Positions 1 through 7,646 of a DNA stretch of 64,000 nt are shown here, piece after piece. This DNA comes from Asticcacaulis sp. AC460 (GTDB lineage: Bacteria > Pseudomonadota > Alphaproteobacteria > Caulobacterales > Caulobacteraceae): assembly GCF_000495795.1 (NCBI RefSeq), contig NZ_AWGD01000002.1:1-64000 (forward strand), written 5' to 3'. Position numbers and translations under genes: made by a program. The first letter of the stretch is position 1. Every line of letters begins with the position of its first letter. The notes below the pieces were generated by a model. The model saw only the letters and a list, made by a program, of their open reading frames with translations. It was not told the origin of the DNA and did not search any database.

Positions 1-1742
1 AGGGTCAGGTGCTCGACGTTCGCCACCAGGGTATAGGAATCCGAAGACAGCACGAGGTCCGTGCCGCCGCCCTCGGCCTCCACGACCAGGTCCGCGCCGT
101 CGACGATGAAGGTGTCGTCGCCCAGGCCGCCGGCCAGGGTGTCGGCACCGGCGCCACCGTCCAGGCTGTCCGCGCCCGCGCCGCCGTCCAGGCTGTTGCC
201 GGCGCTGTTGCCGGTGAGGCGATTGGCCAGGTCGTTGCCCGCGCCGTTGAGATTGGTGTCGCCCGTCAGGATCAGGTTTTCGGCGTTTGCCACCAGGGTA
301 TAGGAAACCGAAGACAGCACGAGGTCCGTGCCACCGCCTTCGGCCTCGACAACCAGGTCGACGGCGTCGACGACATAGGTATCGTCACCCAGGCCGCCCG
401 CCAGGATATCGCCGCCGGCGCCACCATCCAGACGGTTATGGCCCGCGGTGCCGGTGACGATGTTGGCCGACGCGTTGCCGGTACCGTCGAGGGAGGCTTC
501 ACCGGTCAGGGTCAGATTTTCGACTCCGGCCGACAGGGTATAGCTGACCGACGCCAGGATGGTGTCGCTGCCGCCATCGGCGGCTTCGGCCACCTGGTCC
601 GCGACATTGTCGACGACATAGGTGTCGTCGCCCAGGCCGCCGCTGAGGGTATCCGCCCCCGCGCCGCCGTCCAGCCAGTTATTGCCGCTGTTGCTTTCGA
701 TCGTGTTGTTCAGCCCGTTGCCGGTGGCGGTGACATGGTCGCTGCCGCCCTGGACCAGGCGCTCCAGGTTGTCACCCAGGACGTAGCTGAGGGCGGTGAA
801 AACGGTATCGCTGCCGCCACCTTCGGCTTCGCTGACCCAATCGCCTTCGCCGACGTGATAGGCGTCGTCGCCCGCACCACCGGTCAGGCTGTCGGCGCCG
901 CTGCCGCCGAACAGGCTGTCGTTACCGGCGCCGGAGGTGATGGCCACAGCGCCGCCGCCGGCCGTCACCTGGATGCCGTTGGCGATGGCGGACAGGTTGA
1001 GCGAACCGCCGTCGGTCAGCAGGAAGCGTGTGCCCGCGACCGTGGCGAAACCGGAAATGAAGCCGGTCGTGGCGCGGACCTCGTTGGCGCCGCCATCCAG
1101 GACTTCAAAGCCGGAGACAGTCCCGAAGATGTCGCCGGATTCGTACCGGAAGGTGTCGGTGCCGTCGCCACCGTCATAGGCACCGGCCACCGTATCGGTG
1201 CGGCGCCACACCAGGGCATCGTCGCCGGCGCCACCATCGAAGCTGTCAATGCCGCCGCCGGTCAGCAGGACGTCGTTGCCGTCGCCGCCGAACAGGGTGT
1301 CGTGGCCGGCATCCGGATTGAGGCTGTCACCGCCATTCAGGGTATCGTCGCCACCGCCGCCGATCAGACTGTCGTCACCGGCGCCGCCCCAGACATTGTG
1401 GTTGCCGCTGCCGCCGATGACCGTGTCGTTGCCGTCATCACCGGACAGGTAGCCGCCGCCGGCGGCATCGGTGATGACGTCGTTGCCGGCGCCGCCCCAG
1501 ACCTGGTCGTTGCCGTCGCCACCGTCGAGACGGTCATGACCGGCATTGCCGAAGATTTCATCGTCGCCGCCACCACCGGACAGGAAGTCGTTACCGTCAT
1601 TGCCGGACAGGGCATCAGCCGATTCCGAGCCGCTAAAGGTGTCATTGCCAGGGGTGCCGAGGAAGACGACGGAGTCGGGCTGGGGCAGCGCCTGGAGGGC
1701 GGACAGGTTCAGGTCATCACGCGTGGCGGACAGTTTGATCAT
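1..1742 (-). CDS. RTX (hemolysin-type calcium-binding repeat) protein, 3' end outside window
   Basis: The reverse strand is open from an ATG at 1742 to the window edge, giving 580 residues of a longer protein. A purine-rich ribosome site (GGGGGGAAG) lies just upstream. The N-terminus has no Sec signal peptide. Glycine/aspartate nonapeptides of the GGxGxDxLx type begin around residue 30 and continue to the edge, as in calcium-binding beta-rolls. From about residue 300 the nonapeptides alternate with a longer module carrying NLTLTG and TYVVD-like motifs, the same module as in the giant protein at 23408-30139. RTX proteins normally leave through a type I exporter that reads a C-terminal signal, and such an exporter is encoded at 20063-23234. 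The C-terminus and any catalytic domain are not visible, so function cannot be assigned. Confidence 0.85.
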   Translation of the reverse strand, partial: MIKLSATRDDLNLSALQALPQPDSVVFLGTPGNDTFSGSESADALSGNDGNDFLSGGGGDDEIFGNAGHDRLDGGDGNDQVWGGAGNDVITDAAGGGYLSGDDGNDTVIGGSGNHNVWGGAGDDSLIGGGGDDTLNGGDSLNPDAGHDTLFGGDGNDVLLTGGGIDSFDGGAGDDALVWRRTDTVAGAYDGGDGTDTFRYESGDIFGTVSGFEVLDGGANEVRATTGFISGFATVAGTRFLLTDGGSLNLSAIANGIQVTAGGGAVAITSGAGNDSLFGGSGADSLTGGAGDDAYHVGEGDWVSEAEGGGSDTVFTALSYVLGDNLERLVQGGSDHVTATGNGLNNTIESNSGNNWLDGGAGADTLSGGLGDDTYVVDNVADQVAEAADGGSDTILASVSYTLSAGVENLTLTGEASLDGTGNASANIVTGTAGHNRLDGGAGGDILAGGLGDDTYVVDAVDLVVEAEGGGTDLVLSSVSYTLVANAENLILTGDTNLNGAGNDLANRLTGNSAGNSLDGGAGADSLDGGAGADTLAGGLGDDTFIVDGADLVVEAEGGGTDLVLSSDSYTLVANVEHLT

Positions 1743-1934
1743 GGCTTCCCCCCGGGGCTGGTCAGGTGTGTTTATAAGTTAAGGCGGCGGCAGACTATGT
1801 CAGTCCTGCCGTAGAGGGAAGCCGGATTCGAACGCGGTTCTCGGGATTCGGCGCCATATTCGTCTCTGGCGCGAGATTGTCCGGCCGGTCACGCGAAGAG
1901 CCCTTCCCTACCGAGTTTGCATCTGTTAACCTTC

Positions 1935-1946
1935 GTAATCGATTAC
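1935..1946. promoter_or_regulatory. Perfect 12-bp palindrome, candidate operator
   Basis: GTAATCGATTAC is a perfect palindrome with a central CG, 49 bases before the start of the propeller gene and in the divergent region shared with the RTX gene at 1742. LacI-family operators often have this form. No LacI gene is visible here; the nearest regulator is the ROK protein at 3814. Binding is inferred. Confidence 0.4.
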
Positions 1947-1995
1947 AATAGCCGTGGCGTGCAAGATCGCGGCAATCGTGTGGGAGAAGACAGTC

Positions 1996-3492
1996 ATGAA
2001 ATTCCAAGCTGCGACGGCTGCGGCCGTCCTGACCCTGTTTGCTGCGCCGGCCTTCGCCGGAGATGCCCTGGGAACCTTCGCAAAACACCTCGATATCGGC
2101 GCCACAGCCATCCCAGGCAAGGCCGTGTTCAAGGACGGCAGCTACACTCTGACGGCCAGCGGAGCCAATATCTGGGGCGCCGTTGACGCCTTTCATTATG
2201 CCGCCAATCCGGTCTCCGGTGACGTCGTCATCGCCGCCGATGTCAAGTTTGAGGGCCAGGGCGTCGATCCCCACCGCAAGGCGGGCGTCATGCTGCGCCA
2301 GAGCCTGGACGCCGGCAGCCCCTATATCGACATCATGGTCCATGGCGACGGGCTGGTGTCGCTGCAGTTCCGTGAGACCCAGGGCGGGGAAACCCATCAG
2401 GTGACCGCCAACCAGAAGGGCGCCACCCGGGTCAAGCTGGAATACCGCAACGGCTATGCCTGGATGTCGCTGTCCGGCGCCGATGGTCAGACGCGCTATG
2501 TCGGCGGGGGCGTCCGTTTGCCGCTGGAGGGCAGCTATTTCGCAGGCCTGGCGCTGAGCGCGCACAACAACGCCGTCAGCGAGACGGCGGTGTTTTCCCA
2601 CGTCGAGCTGGGCGCCCTGGCGGCCCAACCGGCGCCGACGCCGCAGACCCCGGTCGAGAGCACCCTGGAAACGCTGGAGATCAGCAACCACAACCGCACC
2701 ATCGTCTGGCATACCACCGGCCATATCGAGGCGCCGAACTGGTCGCATGACGGGTCGTACCTGCTGTACAATTCCGGCGGACACCTGTTCACCCTGCCTG
2801 TTGCCGGCGGGACACCGGAACAGCGGGAAACCGGTGCGCTCAGCAAGATGAACAACGACCACGGCTTCTCGCCGGACGGCCAATGGATCGTGGTCAGCGA
2901 CCAGACCCAGCCCGACAACCAGTCGCGCATCCATATCCTGCCGGCGGCGGGCGGTGAACCGCGCCTGGTCACGCCGAATGGGCCGTCCTACTGGCACGGT
3001 TGGTCGCCGGACGGCAAGACCCTGGCCTATATCGCCAACCGCGGCGGCGATTACGACGTCTACACCATCCCGGTCGAGGGCGGAGCGGAGACGCGGCTGA
3101 CCACCACGCCGGGGCTGGACGACGGATCGGAATATTCGCCCGACGGCCAGTGGATCTATTTCAACTCGGTGCGCAGCGGCAATATGAAGATCTGGCGGAT
3201 GAAGGCCGACGGCAGCGGCGCCGAGCAATTGAGCTTCGGCGACGGCAGCCGCGACTGGTTCCCGCATCCGTCGCCCGACGGTAAGTGGATCGCCTTTATC
3301 GCGTTCGGCACCGATGTCGCGGTCGGCGATCACCCGGCCAACAAGGATGTGGTGCTGAAGCTGATGCCGGCGGCAGGCGGCGAGCCGGTCGTGCTGGCGA
3401 AGCTGTTCGGCGGCCAGGGCACGATCAATGTGCCGTCGTGGTCGCCCGACAGCAAGAAGATCGCCTTCGTCAGCTACCGTCCGAAGGGGTGA
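1996..3492 (+). CDS. Secreted protein with concanavalin-like N-domain and TolB-type beta-propeller
   Basis: The product is 498 residues. It begins with a clear signal peptide (MKFQAATAAAVLTLFAAPAFAG), which, with the GGGAGAAG ribosome site, decides the start over an upstream in-frame ATG at 1954. Residues 22-200 resemble a DUF1349/concanavalin-type sandwich (KAGVMLRQSLD, YIDIMVHGDG). A Pro-rich linker near 210 leads to a C-terminal propeller with repeated SPDGxW/K blades of the PD40/WD40-like TolB kind. This pairing occurs in periplasmic proteins linked to carbohydrate metabolism, where the sandwich may bind sugar. No catalytic residues are recognised. The ROK regulator that follows may control it. 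The architecture is well supported; the substrate is unknown. Confidence 0.8.
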   Translation: MKFQAATAAAVLTLFAAPAFAGDALGTFAKHLDIGATAIPGKAVFKDGSYTLTASGANIWGAVDAFHYAANPVSGDVVIAADVKFEGQGVDPHRKAGVMLRQSLDAGSPYIDIMVHGDGLVSLQFRETQGGETHQVTANQKGATRVKLEYRNGYAWMSLSGADGQTRYVGGGVRLPLEGSYFAGLALSAHNNAVSETAVFSHVELGALAAQPAPTPQTPVESTLETLEISNHNRTIVWHTTGHIEAPNWSHDGSYLLYNSGGHLFTLPVAGGTPEQRETGALSKMNNDHGFSPDGQWIVVSDQTQPDNQSRIHILPAAGGEPRLVTPNGPSYWHGWSPDGKTLAYIANRGGDYDVYTIPVEGGAETRLTTTPGLDDGSEYSPDGQWIYFNSVRSGNMKIWRMKADGSGAEQLSFGDGSRDWFPHPSPDGKWIAFIAFGTDVAVGDHPANKDVVLKLMPAAGGEPVVLAKLFGGQGTINVPSWSPDSKKIAFVSYRPKG

Positions 3493-3813
3493 TTGACGCA
3501 AGACGGCGCAAGGGGTTTAGGTAAGGCTCTTACCTTGGGGGATTTCCGTGCGCCGTTTTCTAACCGCCGGCGAAAGCCAGAAAAAGGTTGAGACCTTTGT
3601 TTTTACGGAAGCGCTGGTCGAATAAGATTTTCAACCGCCAGAGATTTATCTTACCTTTTCACGCGATAGGACCTATAGCTAGGGATGGCGACATGCGCTG
3701 CCGGGACAGGAATGGTCGGGCGGAACCGCCAAAGAACCCAGCGGGCAAAAGACCCGCATGATGACAATAACCCCCGCAAGGGGGCGGAAAGACTTCCCCA
3801 GGAGGGGGCGTAG
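3493..3813. other. Intergenic region with a 7-bp-arm palindrome before the ROK gene
   Basis: This 321-bp gap holds no gene I can support. It contains AGGTAAG-gct-CTTACCT at 3519-3535, a perfect inverted repeat that could be an operator or a weak hairpin after the propeller gene. A second short hairpin (GCGGG/CCCGC) lies at 3741-3757. A strong GGAGGGGG ribosome site precedes the ROK start at 3814. ROK regulators commonly bind inverted repeats upstream of themselves or their targets, so the palindrome is a plausible but unproven site. Confidence 0.35.
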
Positions 3814-5049
3814 ATGGCTGATGAACGGAACGGCTCGCACCGCGCGGAGCCGCGCGTCCATGCCCTTGGCGATTCGCTGTCCGGCACCAATCTCGAACGG
3901 GCCGGCGACCATAACCAGCGCGTGACGCTGCAGGCCGTACGCGCTGCCGGCGCCCCGATCACCCGCGCCGAAATTGCCGACCTGACAGGGCTGACTGCGC
4001 CCGCCATCGCCAATATCACCAAGCGCCTGCTCAATGACGGCATGATCCTGAAGGCCGGACGCCAGTTGGGCGGCCGCGGCCAGCCGGCGACCAAGCTGGT
4101 CGTCAATCCCGACGGCGCCTTTTCCATCGGGCTGAACATCGACCGCGACCATATCGCCATCGTGGCGCTGGATTTCGTCGGCCAGGTCCGCGCCCGGGTA
4201 TGCCGCGAGGTTCACTTCGCCATGCCCCAGGACGTCATCGCCTTCTTCAAGGCCGAGGTCGACAAGATCGTTGCCAGCCGGGCGATCGATATCGAGCGGC
4301 TGATCGGCATCGGCATCGGCATTCCCGACGATCTGGGCCGGGTGCCGGTTTCCAACCGGCCGGATGCTTACGAAGCCTGGTCGACCGTCGACGTCGCCTC
4401 GCTGGTCGCCGACGCCCTGCCCGTCCCGGTGCCCGTATATGTCGAAAACGACGCCGCCGCCGCCTCGATCGGCGAAATGCAGTTCGGCCACGGCCTGCAG
4501 ACGCGCAGTTTCATCTACACCATCATCTCGGCGGGCCTGGGCGGCGGACTGGTCATCGACGGCCACTATTACCGCGGCGCCGACGGCCGGTCGGGCGAAA
4601 TCGGATTCTTGCCGGTGAAGGACGAAAACGGCCAGACCCGCGCCCTGGAAGACATGGTGTCGCTATATGCGCTGTACGAATACCTGCGCAAGGCCGGCTT
4701 CCAGGTCGCCACGCCGGAGGATCTCGATAACCTGCCGTCGCTGGGTCTGGCCAGGGTCGAGGCGTGGCTGGACCGCGCCGCCGACCTGCTGTTCGAGCCG
4801 CTGCTGGTGATGAACTGCGCCATCAATCCCGAGGCGCACTTTATCGGTGGCCGCATGCCGGCGCGGTTTATCGAGCAGCTGTGCACACGGCTGAACCAGC
4901 GCATGCAGGGCATGAGCGACCGCATCAAGAGCATCGCGCCGGTCAAGCGCGCCGAGCTGGCCGAGGACGCCGCGGCGCGCGGTGCGGGGATCCTGCCGTT
5001 CAATGACCGCTTCCTGCCGATCCGCGAAGCCTTGATGAAGACCAACTGA
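3814..5049 (+). CDS. ROK-family (NagC/XylR-type) transcriptional regulator
   Basis: The 411-residue product has an N-terminal winged helix at about 25-90 (ITRAEIADLTGLTAPAIANI) followed by a ROK sugar-kinase-like domain with a glycine-rich loop (ISAGLGGGLVIDG) and the GRSGEIGF motif. The zinc-binding CxCGxxGCxE segment of many ROK proteins is absent; LPVKDENGQTR stands in its place, as in other members that have lost it. Length fits ROK repressors. These proteins sense sugars or sugar phosphates. Its place next to a secreted lectin-like protein suggests a carbohydrate signal, but the effector is unknown. The stop codon overlaps the next start as ATGA. Confidence 0.9.
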   Translation: MADERNGSHRAEPRVHALGDSLSGTNLERAGDHNQRVTLQAVRAAGAPITRAEIADLTGLTAPAIANITKRLLNDGMILKAGRQLGGRGQPATKLVVNPDGAFSIGLNIDRDHIAIVALDFVGQVRARVCREVHFAMPQDVIAFFKAEVDKIVASRAIDIERLIGIGIGIPDDLGRVPVSNRPDAYEAWSTVDVASLVADALPVPVPVYVENDAAAASIGEMQFGHGLQTRSFIYTIISAGLGGGLVIDGHYYRGADGRSGEIGFLPVKDENGQTRALEDMVSLYALYEYLRKAGFQVATPEDLDNLPSLGLARVEAWLDRAADLLFEPLLVMNCAINPEAHFIGGRMPARFIEQLCTRLNQRMQGMSDRIKSIAPVKRAELAEDAAARGAGILPFNDRFLPIREALMKTN

Positions 5050-5150
5050 TGAAACGGCCGCGCCTTTTGATATTCGTGATTCTGGGCCTGATGGTCGCAC
5101 TGGGCGGCGCCTGGAGTGCGTTCAATGCCGGATCGGAGTGGGCTTTTTAA
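5049..5150 (+). CDS. 33-residue single-span membrane peptide
   Basis: An ATG at 5049 overlaps the ROK stop codon (ATGA) and opens a 33-residue frame ending in TAA at 5150. The peptide starts MKRPRLL, continues with a hydrophobic stretch (IFVILGLMVALGGAW) long enough for one membrane helix, and ends NAGSEWAF. The positive N-terminus followed by a helix favours an inner-membrane peptide with its N-terminus in the cytoplasm. The tight overlap implies translational coupling to the ROK gene. I recognise no family. Its shortness leaves chance a live possibility, but the overlap and composition are better than random. Confidence 0.5.
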   Translation: MKRPRLLIFVILGLMVALGGAWSAFNAGSEWAF

Positions 5151-5262
5151 GCCTTAGAGCGCGTTTCGATCCGGTAGAATCGGATCGGCGCTCTAAGTTT
5201 TTGTTTTTACGCGCATCTTAATCCAAAAAGTGCGTCACACTTTTTGGGATGCGCTCTAAGGC
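5151..5262. repeat. Dispersed palindromic repeat, two-hairpin form, with 12-bp perfect terminal inverted repeats
   Basis: GCCTTAGAGCGC (5151-5162) and GCGCTCTAAGGC (5251-5262) are perfect inverted ends. Inside are two hairpins: TTAGAGCGC/GCGCTCTAA (5154-5196) enclosing GATCCG/CGGATC, and CCAAAAAGTG/CACTTTTTGG (5223-5247). This matches the type of short palindromic intergenic element widespread in alphaproteobacteria. It may also end transcription of the ROK operon. Related single hairpins lie at 5824-5870 and 18962-19033. Confidence 0.75.
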
Positions 5263-5320
5263 CAACCTCTCAGTATTTGTCATTCGCTACAGTCGCGGAT
5301 ATTCGTTATCCGTAGCCTGT

Positions 5321-5824
5321 ATGCTGTTACTGTATATTGCCGCTGTGTTTTACCTCGTGACCGGGCTGTATGCCGCGCGGCTGCTGATGCGGTATGAGTT
5401 TATGGATGTCGCCCTGGACGCAGTCGAGGGCAAACAACGACCGTTCTGGCCGCGCTATCAGACCGCCTATCTGACCGCGGGGGCGTTGGTGATCGCGCTG
5501 AGCGGGCTGCTGACCCTGTTCCGGACGGACCTGGCGCTCTATGCCGCCCTGGTCGCCGTCGCCCAGCAGGCGGTCTATTTCTACTATCTGGCACCGCGCC
5601 ATATGGATCCGTATGATCCCCCCGAGGCCAAAGGGCGGCGGTCGTCGCAGAACGCCTATCTCGGGTTCTGCGTCTTTACGCTGGGCCTGGCCTGGGCCTT
5701 CTGGGCACACCATTTGCGGCCGCTGGCCCTGCTGCCGCGATTGGATTTGGCCATGGCCGGGGGCTGCGTCCTGGTGTGGATGGGCTATGTCGCGTGGCTG
5801 TTATGGCCGCGGCGTTTGGGTTAG
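5321..5824 (+). CDS. Multi-spanning inner-membrane protein, unknown function
   Basis: The start chosen at 5321 (MLLLYIAAVFYLVTGLYAAR) begins directly with a membrane helix. A longer frame from 5249 would start inside the palindromic repeat and is unlikely. The 167-residue product has about four to five hydrophobic spans, with a hydrophilic loop near residue 100 (APRHMDPYDPPEAKGRRSS). It ends three bases before the hairpin at 5824-5870, which probably acts as a terminator between it and the convergent nrsF gene. I recognise no domain. A transporter-like or accessory membrane role is possible but unsupported. Confidence 0.65.
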   Translation: MLLLYIAAVFYLVTGLYAARLLMRYEFMDVALDAVEGKQRPFWPRYQTAYLTAGALVIALSGLLTLFRTDLALYAALVAVAQQAVYFYYLAPRHMDPYDPPEAKGRRSSQNAYLGFCVFTLGLAWAFWAHHLRPLALLPRLDLAMAGGCVLVWMGYVAWLLWPRRLG

Positions 5825-5870
5825 CCTCGCGCCAAAAAGTGGATTGCCACTTTTTGGATAAACGTGAGGC
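5824..5870. repeat. Single-hairpin repeat element, probable bidirectional terminator
   Basis: CCAAAAAGTGG (5832-5842) and CCACTTTTTGG (5847-5857) form a perfect 11-bp stem with a 4-base loop. They are flanked by GCCTCGC and GTGAGGC, imperfect inverted ends. The core is the same as the second hairpin of the element at 5151-5262. It lies between two convergent genes, where it could stop transcription from both sides. Confidence 0.65.
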
Positions 5871-5882
5871 GTCCAAAATTGA

Positions 5883-6521
5883 CTACCAGCGCAGCAGTTT
5901 CCCGCCGATGAGGGCGGCCGCCGCCGTCAGGATCGCCACGGACAGGCCGTAGACCGCCAGGATATAGACCGGCGCGTCCATGGTGCAGTGAAGCGAATAG
6001 GCCGCCGCCATGAAGGATCCGACCGCCAGCCCGGCCATGGCGCCCAGAGTCACCGGATGGGAGGTCGCCGTGCGGCGCAGCCACAGTCGCCACAACGCGA
6101 CCAGCCCGGCGGCGCCGCCGCAGAGGATGGTGATGTAGCACAGCCGCATGCCGCCATTCAGTCCGTCGGCCACGGCCGCCATGCCGGAGCGGCCGATATC
6201 CAGCCCCAGCGCGCCGGTGACCAGGACCAGCATGACCGCGATCGGCAGCACATGGCGCCATTTCAGCCAGCCTTCCGGCCGTGCCAGGCCCGATACGGCC
6301 CACAGGGCGCTGGCGCCGGTGACCAGGAACAGCAGCGGCTTGCCCACCGCCATGAATTTCATCGGCGCGCCGGCCAGTTCAGGACGCAGGCCGTAGAAGC
6401 CGATGACATAGGCGGCGGCCAGGAGGAAGCCGACACCGGCGCCCAGCCACATCGGCCAGTTGCGCAACGGTTTGACGGGCTTGAGATCCTTGGTCAGGTC
6501 GTCGATCAGGGTGTCACTCAT
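5883..6521 (-). CDS. nrsF: NrsF-type anti-sigma factor (DUF1109)
   Basis: This 212-residue membrane protein has a short cytoplasmic N-terminus (MSDTLIDDLTKDLKPVKP) and about six hydrophobic spans, the DUF1109/NrsF layout. The start at 6521 overlaps the sigF stop by 8 bp and has GGGAGG upstream; an earlier ATG at 6545 is less likely. In Caulobacter, NrsF holds SigF at the membrane and two conserved cysteines are needed for release under metal stress. Cysteines here fall at 128, 134 and 179, matching that spacing. It probably senses metal or thiol stress and controls the divergent bufferin operon. Confidence 0.88.
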   Translation of the reverse strand: MSDTLIDDLTKDLKPVKPLRNWPMWLGAGVGFLLAAAYVIGFYGLRPELAGAPMKFMAVGKPLLFLVTGASALWAVSGLARPEGWLKWRHVLPIAVMLVLVTGALGLDIGRSGMAAVADGLNGGMRLCYITILCGGAAGLVALWRLWLRRTATSHPVTLGAMAGLAVGSFMAAAYSLHCTMDAPVYILAVYGLSVAILTAAAALIGGKLLRW

Positions 6522-7020
6522 CGGCGCCTCCCTTGATCCCGACAAGGCCCTGCAGCTTTTTCAGGCCACGATGGACGATGACCTTGACCGCGGAGGCAGA
6601 CTTACCCGTGGCGGCGGCGGTTTCCTCGACGCTCAGCTCATTCAGCTTGTGCAGGCTGATGATCCGCGCCTGATCCTTGGGGAGTTGCCCCAGCAGCACC
6701 TTGACGTCGCGCGCCGCCAGGTCGGGCCGCAGGCCGTCGTCGACGCCCATGGCCTCGTCCAGCTCGACATGGACATGGCGGCCGGCCTTGCGGACATAGT
6801 CGATCAGCTTGTTGCGCGCGATCGCCGCGATCCACGGCATGAAGGGCGCGGTAACGTCGTAGGTGTGGCGCTTTTCATGTAAACTCAACAGGGTCATCTG
6901 TACCAGGTCTTCACAATCGCCGCCGTGCAGACGGCGGCGGAAATAGGACAGGAGCCACGGCCGAAGGGCGGCCAGCAGCTTGCGGTAAAGGCCTGCGTCG
7001 CCGTTCAGCGCCGCACGCAT
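6514..7020 (-). CDS. sigF: ECF sigma factor, SigF type
   Basis: The product contains region 2 (YFRRRLHGGDCEDLVQMTLLS, then a WIAAIARNKLIDYVRK core element) and region 4 (SVEETAAATGKSASAVKVIVHRG fragment seen as a helix-turn-helix) of small ECF sigma factors. I place the start at 7020 (MRAALNGDAG, 168 residues) with CAGGGG six bases upstream. A longer frame from 7056 adds 12 residues, but a SigF-like promoter at 7044-7071 would put the transcript start inside those codons. The gene is coupled to nrsF by an 8-bp overlap and is divergent from bufA1. Gene order matches the Caulobacter SigF locus. Confidence 0.88.
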   Translation of the reverse strand: MRAALNGDAGLYRKLLAALRPWLLSYFRRRLHGGDCEDLVQMTLLSLHEKRHTYDVTAPFMPWIAAIARNKLIDYVRKAGRHVHVELDEAMGVDDGLRPDLAARDVKVLLGQLPKDQARIISLHKLNELSVEETAAATGKSASAVKVIVHRGLKKLQGLVGIKGGADE

Positions 7021-7043
7021 CCACCCCTGCCATTCATCCGAGT

Positions 7044-7071
7044 TATACGTGTTCATGACCGATCAGGTTAC
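7044..7071 (-). promoter_or_regulatory. SigF-type promoter for sigF-nrsF
   Basis: On the reverse strand GTAACC (7071-7066) is followed after exactly 16 bases by CGTA (7049-7046). The same elements and spacing occur on the forward strand at 7163-7188. This fits the GTAACC-N16-CG-type motif I recall for Caulobacter SigF and implies autoregulation. The predicted transcript start, about 7 bases downstream, falls inside the longer sigF frame and supports the shorter start. Confidence 0.65.
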
Positions 7072-7162
7072 ACCGCCGGATCGTTTTTCGAACGATCGCC
7101 TGTTCAGCGCTTGTAATCTGCACCGGCGGCATCAGGCCAGCGAAAATTTCCACCACCGCGAT

Positions 7163-7188
7163 GTAACCGGCTGTATCCGGCCTGCGTA
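7163..7188 (+). promoter_or_regulatory. SigF-type promoter for the bufferin operon
   Basis: GTAACC (7163-7168), 16 bases, then CGTA (7185-7188). It faces bufA1, leaving a leader of roughly 50 bases with a GAGGAAA ribosome site before the ATG at 7246. The twin motif on the other strand at 7044-7071 makes a chance match unlikely. Confidence 0.7.
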
Positions 7189-7245
7189 ACTCTCAGCCAG
7201 GATGCGCTGCTGCATTCCCGCAACCCTGTCTGAGGAAACCACCCC

Positions 7246-7509
7246 ATGTCCACGTCCCCCATTCGCGTCCTGCAAGTTACCGCCGCCCTGGCTGCCCTGG
7301 TCGGTGGCGCCGCCCTGGTCGCCAGCACCGCCTCGGCCAAGGAAGGCTTCGAAAAGTGCGCCGGCGTCGCCAAGGCGCGCATGAACGACTGCGCCACCAA
7401 GGCCCATTCCTGCGCCGGCCAGGCCAAGGCCGACCGTGATCCGGCCGAATGGGTCTATCTGCCGACCGGCACCTGCGCCAAGCTGGCCGGCGGCAAGGTC
7501 GTCAGCTAA
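7246..7509 (+). CDS. bufA1: Bufferin-type precursor peptide (DUF2282), copper-binding RiPP
   Basis: The 87-residue precursor has a long signal peptide ending near TASA (residue 31) and a core with four cysteines at 38, 49, 56 and 77 ([31 protein letters not shown]). This is the DUF2282 pattern. In the recently described bufferins, a DUF692 iron oxygenase together with a DUF2063 partner modifies core cysteines to heterocycles, and the exported peptide binds copper and protects the cell. All partners follow in the same direction. The modification and metal here are inferred from homology. Confidence 0.85.
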   Translation: MSTSPIRVLQVTAALAALVGGAALVASTASAKEGFEKCAGVAKARMNDCATKAHSCAGQAKADRDPAEWVYLPTGTCAKLAGGKVVS

Positions 7510-7563
7510 GCACCTTCGGGGCGGCTTTGCTTGAGACGCCTGTATTTGCGGAAATGACAGCAA

Positions 7564-7633
7564 GTCGCCCCACCACCATTTCGCTGCGCTCATGGTCCCC
7601 CTCCCCCCGCAAAGAGGCGCGGGGAGGTATCAG
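7564..7633 (-). repeat. Dispersed GC-rich repeat with strong hairpin between bufA1 and bufB1
   Basis: Read on the reverse strand this runs from CTGATACCTCCCCGCGCC to GTGGTGGGGCGAC and closely matches 38880-38970; a shorter relative is at 63651-63699. On the forward strand CCTCCCC...CGC pairs with GCGCGGGGAGG (7600-7627) into a stable stem. In the bufA1-bufB1 gap it could act as a partial terminator or protect the precursor mRNA 3' end, allowing more peptide than enzyme. Confidence 0.7.
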
Positions 7634-7646
7634 AAAAAGCTAAGCC

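Noticed and set aside
9-1814. A 601-codon forward open frame
   Set aside because: It is antisense to the RTX gene at 1-1742. The regular GC-rich repeats leave the opposite strand open; its translation is low-complexity Val/Ala/Gly with no domain.
3741-3757. Short GCGGG/CCCGC hairpin
   Set aside because: A 5-bp stem with a 7-base loop and no T-run is too weak to call a terminator or operator.
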